Origin: Hybos culiciformis
Lineage: Eukaryota > Arthropoda > Insecta > Diptera > Hybotidae
Length of the DNA stretch: 64,000 nucleotides
Assembly (NCBI GenBank): GCA_964007475.1
Contig: CAXFZM010000011.1
Coordinates: forward strand, 19,842 to 83,841
Direction: 5' to 3'
The notes under the pieces are model-generated. The model was not told the origin of the DNA, did not search any database, and worked only from the letters and a program-made list of their open reading frames with translations. This document shows, one piece after another, positions 55,960 to 64,000 of the stretch (its first letter is position 1; the number at the start of each line of letters is the position of its first letter). The position numbers were made by a program, and so were the translations under genes.

Positions 55960-57110
55960 CTGGATATATCTTATTTATTCCTAATGAGATTGGGGTTCTT
56001 CCTTTCAGACTGAATCGGTCATATCATTCATGAGTTGGCTAAGAGCCAAAAGGTTATGAATGATATTTACGATTACCGGTAAACTTTTAAGGTTAGGGCG
56101 AAGCGCCTTTAATTTGAATAAAAGTCTAATCGATTTGAGTTGATTATTAACTCTGATTTTATTTTACATAATTTAAAGTATTTATACTAAATTTATTTCT
56201 TATTAACAATATTAAAATATGTTAATAAATCGATAATTAAAAAAAATGCTTATATTACAATTATAAAATTATGTGTTCGTAAGCATTGCATTGAATGCAT
56301 TCAAACAAAATAGAAACCAAAAACAATTGTTTCTTTTGGTTTTGTTGATATTAACTCTTTGATGGCACACCGTCATCAGTTAACATATACTTTTACCTTA
56401 ATGTAAAAATTAACTAAATTTAAATATGGTTTTCAGTGGCCGCAGCAACCATTTATTGGAAATTTTTTTTTGTTTTGAAAATCTGATAATATCTGATAAT
56501 AACCTTTTACATATTTTCAATACAGTTTTTTCCTGAAAAACATGTATGGACATCTAAATCTTGTCTGCAAGGTAAATTTATTGACACAAATAAAATGAAA
56601 AACAAAAATTTGTTATGACAATATGTTAAAAGGTTATAATAGTCCAACCTCTATTTAATTTTATATAGTGTTGATAAAAAATTTTAAAGACAAAGATATT
56701 CTATATATTTAGAGTCAGAGTGATTAATTTTTATATACATAAAAAAATATAATAAAAGTCATTTTATATTTTTTTTTTTTGCTTTTTGTATATTTTGAAC
56801 ATCAGAGTACATATCCATCAAAGTTTTAATTTCCTTTCTGGAAAATTTCAGAAAAAAAACAAAAAATTTACATCGCGATTTTTGTCGTGGAAAATACAAA
56901 TTGTGGATTACAAAAAACTATAGTTTTTATTTACGTACTACTAAATAAAAAGGTTAATTATTTCAAATCAAGAATTTAATTCATTTATATTCAATTTCAA
57001 TAGTTATTACATAAATAAATGTATTTAAAAAAATATAAAAATAAAAGTTATGCAGATTCTTCACTCTTCTCTTGCGATTAGAAAAAATTCGAAAAAACAC
57101 ATATTGTCCA
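55960..57110. other. AT-rich DNA, possibly the interior of the third hAT remnant
   Basis: No frame or repeat pair recognised except ATTACCGGTAA near 56077, which resembles the subterminal repeat of the hAT end at 57430. Confidence 0.45.
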
Positions 57111-57122
57111 ATGTGGAATTAT

Positions 57123-57430
57123 CTAGACTTGAACGAAATTAAGTACAGATTTGGCTGCCACCGAAAAAGCTCTTTCTGCTTCCACACTCGTCGGCCGAAT
57201 AGTTTTTAGTTGATTGTAAACAGATGTTAATTCCTGATAAAAATCCATTTCTTTTCATTCGCATATTGTTCGAAAAATGAAAACATTATAGAATCGAATC
57301 GTCTAATGTAATTTTATTTGCAAGTTTTACCGGTAAAAAAAAGTGTATTTACCGGTAATTCGGTAATGCTCTTAAGACACATTTTACCGATTAACCGGTA
57401 AACCGTAAACCGGTAATGCATGCCCTACTG
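57123..57430 (-). pseudogene. Third hAT remnant: transposase C-terminus and one terminus
   Basis: The minus-strand stretch 57248-57123 reads MDFYQELTSVYNQLKTIRPT followed by SVEAERAFSVAAKS, the hAT dimerisation signature, then FVQV and a stop. The right terminus, read outward on the minus strand, is CAGTAGGGCATGCATTACCG (57411-57430), with repeats of TTACCGGTTAA/ACCGGTAA inside. The other end was not found; ACCGGTAA repeats near 56075 may belong to it. Confidence 0.7.
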
Positions 57431-59593
57431 GGGATCCTATACAAATTTAATTGGAAATATTTTATATTAAAGGTCTATAATTTTAGAATTTTTGTTAAAT
57501 ATACACATTATCACTTTGAATTTTATCGATACACGAACAGTGCTATTTTCATCCTGCTTGTTGCTTTTTCAAAGCAGTTTTTTGTAATTTTTTTATCAAG
57601 CTAAGATAATTTAAAGTCAGAAATTATTTATATATTCTTTAAAGTACAATTCTGATTAATTTTTGCAGCATTTTTCAATAAATAAAAAACAGACCCTTGG
57701 AAATTTTATTTTTCGCACAAAACATATTTTGAACTTATGAAAAATATAAAAATTTTAAACAAAAATTATTAGAAAATATGTGTGTCAGCTCTTCTAATTT
57801 CTAATTTATGGCAAAACTAAATGAATTGGAGAAGAAGATTAATGTTATATTAAAAAAAAAAAAAATTAAATTGCAAGTTCAGTTTAAATTAGATAAGGAA
57901 AAAATGTTTCTTATTAAATTTTATTTAATGTCAACACGAAATTTCCTACATATTTTATGCATTTATATTCTACCTAAGCCTTTATTCCGTAGAAATTGAA
58001 AAATATAATAATTCCTTTGTTTTGGTTTTTGTTATCCAAGGAATATCATATCTTTATGATATGAAAATAAAATTGAAATAAAGGATGTGTTTTCTTTTTG
58101 TTGTACAATATTATTTTCCAAAAACACTATAATGCATAAAATTAATATTCCATAAGGCCAACATTATTATTATATTGTTGTATTGTCTGTTGTATCTTGT
58201 ACATGTTTATAAAGTAAAATATTTTAATAATAATACTATCGCAAAATAATAATAAAAAATAAAATTGAGGAAAAATATGAACTATAACTATAGTTTGCGA
58301 AGGAGAAAATTTTGAAAGTTATAATATTTTGTTTGCAATTGCAATACATTTTTCTGTACATAGAAAAGTAACTATATAACTATAATGTTATCTTTTGCAC
58401 TGTTAACAATAAAAAAAAAATTTTAACTATATTTCGTACACATCATAAGAAAAATTATACATATATACATTTTGAGTCTCTCAACAAGAAAATAACTAAA
58501 ATAACTGAAACTATCATAAAAAATATTTTTTTTTTTATTCCGAATTCGACAATTAAAAATGTTCTTCACATTCTTCTGCGTGGTTTTTTCTTTTCAAATC
58601 TTTTTTTTCTTTTTTTATAATATATAAATATAAAATACATATCTATAGACACACAGGCATAGATTTTATATTGTAAAAATGCAATATTAGTTATATATTT
58701 TATTTTTTCTAATTATCTACCATTTGATGAAAATAATTATGTTTTCTTAAATTATAATATACTAAAGATAGTAGAAACCCGTCAAATATTCCCGGAAGTT
58801 AAATAAATCGGGAATTTTTGAAATACCTACCTTTTTTAATAATATTTTCCAACTTTTACTTCTAATTTTTAACCAATTTTTTAAAAAGTAAACAGATTCC
58901 AGATTTCGAAATGTTTTTTATTATTGATTTTTTTTGATTCCGACAAATTGGTTATATGTAAATTCCAATAGATACACTTTTTTAATTGTAGTTCCAATTG
59001 TTTAATTTTAACTTCAATAGATGTCTTTTCCTCTCTCTATATCGTTACTCTATCCCACTCAGAAAATGTTTATTTTTAACTCCAATGACGTCTCTATTTT
59101 ACTTACTGATTGAAAAAAAAAATTACATACCCAGATACAAATAGATCCGAATGTTTTTTACTCTAGAAAAAAAAAATTTAATTTGAATTATTTGAATATT
59201 TATAAATTATATCGTTTTATTGGATCTTCAAATCATAAAAAAAATCAAATTAGTATACTTTTCAGAGCAAATAATGAATTTCCCTTACTCATTATTCTTA
59301 TTCTTATACATAATTCCCTTTCCTACATTCTAATGTTTTTAGACGGTAAATTTAGTGTCTCTGCTATTAAAGCGAATTTAATTCCTATTCCTTTCATATT
59401 ATTAAGAATGCATAATTTGAAATCATTATTCGGTACATTGAAATTTAGTTTAACGCCTGCTATGAAATTTAGCCGTTAATAAAAATTCCATACAAAAAAT
59501 AATGATTTCAAATATTTTTCCATTAGTACAGAATTTCAGTATTGAAAAGCGACATCTGATTAATATAATCAATACTGAAATTCTCTTTACCTC
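57431..59593. other. Intergenic DNA without a recognised gene
   Basis: Two plus-strand frames were considered. 57808-57999 (63 codons) has no motif. 59183-59479 (98 codons) has FSVSAIKANLIPIPFILLRM and looks like the antisense of a once-coding region, but no sense-strand protein could be read. No call is made. Confidence 0.4.
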
Positions 59594-60829
59594 TTTTAGA
59601 ATCCTTAGGCATCCCAGTTTCTTCGTCGTGAAGATTATTAAAATGGTAGTAAATACGAATTTCCGATATATCTAGGGTATTTAAAAAAATTTTTTTACAA
59701 ACCCGAATCAGTATTTCGTTCTTTTCAAAATGATATATATACGAATTTTTCTTTCTTGGTAATTTTCCTCTTCTTCTAATTACATCACCTCTTCTTACAA
59801 ATTTATTATAAAATTCACTTTTTTTATCATCATTATACTTCCAAAAATTCATAAACATATTTCTCCTTTCCTGTTCATTGAAATTTTGGGTGCATAAATA
59901 ATAGCATGTTGAAGTACATGGAATTTTCACATTTTTTTCATTTATCCAAGAACCATTTGAAGATAAATAAGCCTCACCTTGTTGACGCAATTTTTTTCTT
60001 ATATTTTGTTTCCATTTTTCAGGAAAGGATTTCCTTTTCGACTTCTTTGCGGTGTAGAATTTTCTGATCCTTAATAAATAAAAACGAAGATTATTATGTG
60101 TAATTCTAATACAATGTACAGAAAAAAATCAGCAAGTTTATGGGGGAAAATGTTGTTCATTTTGTTAAATAGGTAAGATATTCGTGAACTTTATCGCTAT
60201 TACTTTTGCAACATTAATTGTGTATGGAAGTTTGTAAATATTTTTAATGATTTAGTGAAGCAAAAAGGATTCGACTAATAACCAGGAGAGAAAAGCTAGT
60301 TATAATTGCTTGGATGTGACTCTAAATTTCAAATTCAAATTAGGGATTAAGAAATTCTTAATATTTTTAAGGTTAATTTCATACAAAATCTTTATTAAAA
60401 AATCAAGGATTGAAATGATAAAGAGAAGTTTTAAAATTTTAATCGTCTTCGAAATGTTTAGTTAACGTTATGATTTTTTTCAGTCTACAAACTTATTATA
60501 CCGGATGAAGTAAAGCTAGATGGCAAGCTTCTTAGAGCTGTCACTGATGTAGCATTAGGAGATAGATGTTCTTTATTCCATGAACTACATCCTTCACCAG
60601 CATCTTTATTCGAATTGTTGGATCCTATAATAAATGTGGTTCTTTTAAAACTTATTAAATATCCAAAGAGATGTAATGTAATTTCACAATAATTACCAAC
60701 ATAAAAGCTTTCATAAAAGTTTTTTAATTCTGAATTATTTTTTTGTATCTCATCCTCAAAATTAAAATCTGGATCTTTCACAGAATCGTCGGAATCGAAT
60801 ATTTCTAGAATAAGACGTTTCTATAATAT
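59594..60829 (-). CDS. Split gene for an unidentified basic protein, N-terminal exons
   Basis: Read on the minus strand. The first exon (about 60829-60704) is acidic (FDSDDSVKDPDFNFEDE) and ends at a GTAATT donor. A second exon (about 60624-60500) starts after TTATTATAG, joins in phase and is serine-rich (SNNSNKDAGEGCSSWNK). A third exon (about 60062-59594) reads KRKSFPEKWKQNIRKKLRQ and GEAYLSSNGSWINEK, then cysteines spaced PCTSTCYYLC, an RRNMFMNFWKYND block, RVCKKIFLNTLDIS, and ends DSKRG at a GTAAAG donor. This order (acidic start, basic W/R-rich block, C-x3-C, FLNTL block) recalls a multi-copy uncharacterised arthropod family; I know no function. The frame over 155 codons is undamaged. 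The phase between exons 2 and 3 and any downstream exons were not resolved. Confidence 0.6.
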
Positions 60830-61814
60830 TCTTTCTGAAAAAATTATAACTAAGACAATGTTTTTGCCGTGTAATACATAATATACCATATTATAGAATA
60901 CAATTTGGAAATCAGCGGGCTTAGCCATAGGCTTTTGATAAAATTAATTAAAAAGCCACTTACTGAATTTCTAATCTAAAATTAGTAAACATTAAAAAAA
61001 ATTATAATAATAATGGTCAGGATAACTCTAATTAATAATTTTTTTCAGACTTGAAATATTATCACGAACCAAAAAGTTTAAAGAATATAATATTATTATA
61101 ATTTTACGATAAAAAATAATTGATTAATTAAGTTTAAGTTTTGAAATTCTAATTTGTTTTTTGAATTAAAGTAAACAAAACACTACGTACATGCATAGTA
61201 AATAGTAAAAATATTTTATAAACTAATAATTTATCTAATTAAAAATAAAACCACCAAAAAACCATTTTTATTGAGATTACAAAGCACTCTATATAAAATT
61301 GGCGATTAATTATTTAGTATTTATTTATTTTAATGCGACAAAAACTATTTTCTCAGTTTAGTTGATAAAAGCCCTTAATTTTGTTCTTACTTTAATATTT
61401 GAAAGTAACGTTAGTGAAAAAAGGAGTTTAAAAATACTTGCACAAAATACTCAAAATTGTGTGAATTGTATAAAAATTAAAATTTTCGGGCTCTAAATCT
61501 TATGTATTTGTTGAACTAAATTTTGAAAATGATTCTAAAACTGAATATAAGGGCTTTTATTTTTATTTTAATGATGTTTTAATTTTATTTTGTACCTTTA
61601 GCCATTAAGGGGATTTCTTCATTAAATATTTCATTTCCCAAGCTAGATTCGAAATACAATACAATTAAAATATATTAAACAAAAATCTAATTTTCAAAAA
61701 CTAACTCAATCAATTTTTGAGATATTTCCGGAGAAGGAGAATCCATTGTTACTACTGATCCAATTAGAGCGAGACTGATTTTAATGCATTTATGATAATG
61801 CCAAAACACGTTAA
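60830..61814. other. AT-rich intergenic DNA
   Basis: Nothing recognisable. Confidence 0.5.
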
Positions 61815-62247
61815 TATGCGATACGATAATATAATATATTTGTTTTATAATTTTATATTAACGTATCTGTTTAATTTAATACAGATACGATAATATAATA
61901 TTTTCCAACCATCTTTTTTCGAAATCCCTAGGCACATGCGATAGGATAATATTTAAAAAAAAAAAAAATTTTAAATTCGTATCCATGATACGATAAAATA
62001 ATACTATTCGATTTTTTGTGAAATTTTGCATACAATTTTTATTGAATATGCAAAATATTGGCATATGCGATAATATAAGATGTATGAATCGAATTTTTGG
62101 CCCTTACGATAAAAAAGGTGACTCTGTATCTCAGTAACGGAAGCAAATATGGAAAAACGGGTTTGACCATTCGATAGAGCTTCAAAAGTTTGATACTACC
62201 TCATACTTAACTCATTTTTTCTGGGTTTGGCATTTACGATAATATAA
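61815..62247. repeat. Cluster of CGATAATATAA-type motifs
   Basis: About seven copies of (A/G)CGATAATATAAT or close variants at about 61818, 61886, 61938, 61989, 62067, 62106 and 62236, spaced 40-130 bp, all on the plus strand. It ends just before the env reading frame. Function unknown. Confidence 0.6.
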
Positions 62248-62301
62248 TTTTGGGGCGACGAAATATTAAAAATTAAACATTATTCTTCTTTATATTTTAG
62301 G

Positions 62302-63819
62302 TACGTTCCTTGTATTTTAGTTGCTGAAATTCAAATATTAGAGTACACGAATTCCCAAGTAATTTCAATTGGTATTGGCAAAGCAAAAATTCAGGAAGGC
62401 AATTTTAAACTAATTCATGTAATTGATATTGAAAGTTATCAATATCTCATTGACCAAATTAAAAATACAACTTACACCCAGATAAATAATAAAAATCCCA
62501 TATATCCATACATTGATTACGAATTAAAACAATTACAGTCATTAGTAACGGCCTTGAGAACACACAAAACAAAAAGATCTTTAAACTTTGTTGGTAGCGC
62601 ATGGAAGTGGATCGCTGGTTCGCCAGACCATGATGATTTTCAGATCATAGAAAACAAAATCAACAATGTGCTAGAAAATAATAATAAGCAGGTTATTATA
62701 AACGAACTGTTTCGCGATAGAATAAACAACATTACTAGTTTAGCTAACGAAATCACAAGCATGCTTGGAAAGAATAATGATCTCAAGGACGAATTAATTT
62801 TAAGTATTCAATATAAATTAAAAATAATTAAAGATGAAATAGTAAATATAAAATATGCGATACATTGGTCGAAACTAGGGATAATAAATTCTTTGATTTT
62901 GTCAAACACGGAAGTAAAATTAGCTATCGAACAATTTGATAACGATAATCTACCATTCTCCACTCCGGAAGAGGCTCTAGATTTTGCAAATGTTAAAGTC
63001 ATTTCGAACGGGACATGTTTACTCTATATTGTTTATATTCCTATAACAACCTCGGATATTTTTGAAAGAATTTTAATAAAGACTATAAAAAAAATTAATA
63101 AAGTAACTTACATAAAATATAAAAAATTATTGATAGGAATAAGTAGTGTATTTGGAATAATTAACGATTGTAAAACTGTTAGTTCTTTATCAATATGTAG
63201 TAAAAATAATATTGTAAATATAAGTCAATCTACTTGTCTACCCAACTTGCTCAAAAGTCGACCTTCCGTATACAACCAAACAAATGCCCAACACGTGCCA
63301 ACAGTTGACGAAATATCCGAAGGCATAATTCTACTGAACCAATTCTCAGGAAATATAACCATAGAAGGAGAGCCATTAGGACTTGATGGAACCTACCTAT
63401 TGAAATTTCACAATCTCACCATAGAGGTCAATGGAAATCATTTCACTTCAAAGGAAAAAACAACATTCCAAATTCAACCAGCAATTCTCCAACTTCAACC
63501 ACAGGAAAGCAAATATAATGAAATTTTATCACTCGAAATGATGAAGGACATTCATATTAACAATACAAACTTCATCCAACTTATAGAAACCGAAAATAAT
63601 ACTAAACAAATAACTAATTTTAGTCTCATTTTAGTAGTCATCTTTATTTTGGTAATTTTATTTATAATCAGATGCAAACGTAACAGATCAATAAAAATTA
63701 TTAACACCACCAACAAGTCATCTACCAAGTCAGAAATACCCCAAAGTCTAGAAGAAAATGCAATGCCAATAAAATACAATTTCTCGACTCTCAAACACAA
63801 CATCAGAATGCACCACTAG
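62302..63819 (+). CDS. env: Env-like fusion glycoprotein of a gypsy/errantivirus element
   Basis: The frame is open from 62248, but a polypyrimidine tract and TATATTTTAG lie at 62286-62300, so translation probably enters by splicing at 62301. The first in-frame ATG (62554) is too far in. The N-terminal part (about 84 residues) has SIGIGKAKIQEGNFKLIHV. A furin-type site HKTKR is followed by a fusion-peptide-like SLNFVGSAWKWIAGS. Then comes a helix-rich ectodomain with cysteines and several N-x-S/T sites (NGTC, NISQS, NLTIE). A transmembrane helix FSLILVVIFILVILFII lies near residue 445, with a basic stop-transfer and a tail of about 60 residues. This order is that of errantivirus Env, related to baculovirus F proteins. 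No pol precedes it and no signal peptide is encoded in this exon, so the copy is 5'-truncated, or the start lies in a distant exon. Confidence 0.85.
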   Translation, partial: YVPCILVAEIQILEYTNSQVISIGIGKAKIQEGNFKLIHVIDIESYQYLIDQIKNTTYTQINNKNPIYPYIDYELKQLQSLVTALRTHKTKRSLNFVGSAWKWIAGSPDHDDFQIIENKINNVLENNNKQVIINELFRDRINNITSLANEITSMLGKNNDLKDELILSIQYKLKIIKDEIVNIKYAIHWSKLGIINSLILSNTEVKLAIEQFDNDNLPFSTPEEALDFANVKVISNGTCLLYIVYIPITTSDIFERILIKTIKKINKVTYIKYKKLLIGISSVFGIINDCKTVSSLSICSKNNIVNISQSTCLPNLLKSRPSVYNQTNAQHVPTVDEISEGIILLNQFSGNITIEGEPLGLDGTYLLKFHNLTIEVNGNHFTSKEKTTFQIQPAILQLQPQESKYNEILSLEMMKDIHINNTNFIQLIETENNTKQITNFSLILVVIFILVILFIIRCKRNRSIKIINTTNKSSTKSEIPQSLEENAMPIKYNFSTLKHNIRMHH

Positions 63820-63957
63820 AGCCTAAATCATCTGAAAGCTCAGCTATAAACAGTGGAGTTACACTCCAAAGGAAACTGGTAAAAACACGGCCGATTCCAT
63901 CAGGAAGAAACCTTGCAGAAACATCGTTCTACTAACATCGAATGAGGACATCCGAAT

Positions 63958-63970
63958 TTAAAGGTGGAGG
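63958..63970 (+). other. Polypurine tract after env
   Basis: TTTAAAGGTGGAGG directly before AGTTAAC. It is the plus-strand primer site expected between env and the 3' LTR. Confidence 0.75.
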
Positions 63971-64000
63971 AGTTAACAAACAACTTTATAATTTTTGTCA
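63971..64000 (+). repeat. Start of a gypsy-type 3' LTR (cut by window edge)
   Basis: AGTTAACAAACAACTTTATA follows the polypurine tract. LTRs of gypsy-type errantiviruses begin AGTTA rather than TG. Only 30 bp lie in the window. Confidence 0.75.

Noticed and set aside
59183..59479. 98-codon plus-strand frame
   Set aside because: Hydrophobic text typical of an antisense reading; the opposite strand gave no clear protein, so it is left uncalled.

Overview
The window is AT-rich eukaryotic DNA packed with transposable elements. The families present (412/mdg1-type and Mag-type Ty3/gypsy retrotransposons, a gypsy/errantivirus env, PIF/Harbinger with MADF/SANT partner genes, several hAT, Mutator-like foldbacks, pogo and TA-flanked miniature elements, Helentron-like repeats, a Jockey-like LINE scrap) point to an insect, perhaps a dipteran. 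No conserved single-copy host gene is visible. The only gene-like object not tied to a known transposon class is a small split reading frame on the minus strand at 59.6-60.8 kb. The setting looks like heterochromatin or another transposon-rich locus.

Layout: 1-12.4 kb is a 412/mdg1-like retrotransposon (plus strand, 5' end outside the window). Its pol is split by a complete Mag-like element (2163-6699, minus strand, identical LTRs, 5-bp duplication), and its 3' LTR is split by a 3-kb LTR element without coding capacity (9242-12282). 12.4-21.2 kb holds tRNA-like modules, two Helentron-like repeats, a foldback made of complementary minisatellites, and AT-rich filler. 21.25-29.53 kb is one Harbinger element carrying a 9-bp-duplication foldback, an 840-bp palindrome and a 2.9-kb inverted-repeat element that itself holds a TA-flanked element.

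30.3-42.0 kb is a second 412-like element (minus strand) with LTRs, an Arg-type primer site, an intact gag fragment and pol remnants. Its leader is split by a second Harbinger (33.5-41.0 kb), which contains a hAT holding another hAT, plus a further hAT miniature element holding a palindromic foldback. 42-50 kb has a pogo-like MITE, a palindromic-array foldback and two TA-flanked composite elements, each carrying hAT insertions. 51.1-57.4 kb is a cluster of decayed hAT transposases with nested miniature elements and a LINE fragment. 57.4-62 kb is mostly empty, apart from the split minus-strand gene. The window ends in an open env reading frame with a furin-type site, polypurine tract and the first bases of a gypsy-type LTR.

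Functional logic: the autonomous elements encode their own mobilising enzymes (Gag-Pol, Harbinger DDE plus MADF partner, hAT transposase). The many miniature elements have termini and duplications that mark which enzyme type moved them. The strongest unexplained patterns are (1) several unrelated inverted-repeat elements built from arrays of short self-complementary units, and (2) one tRNA-like, A-tailed module sitting inside two different TA-flanked DNA-element families. All family assignments come from motif recognition by eye; no database search was run.
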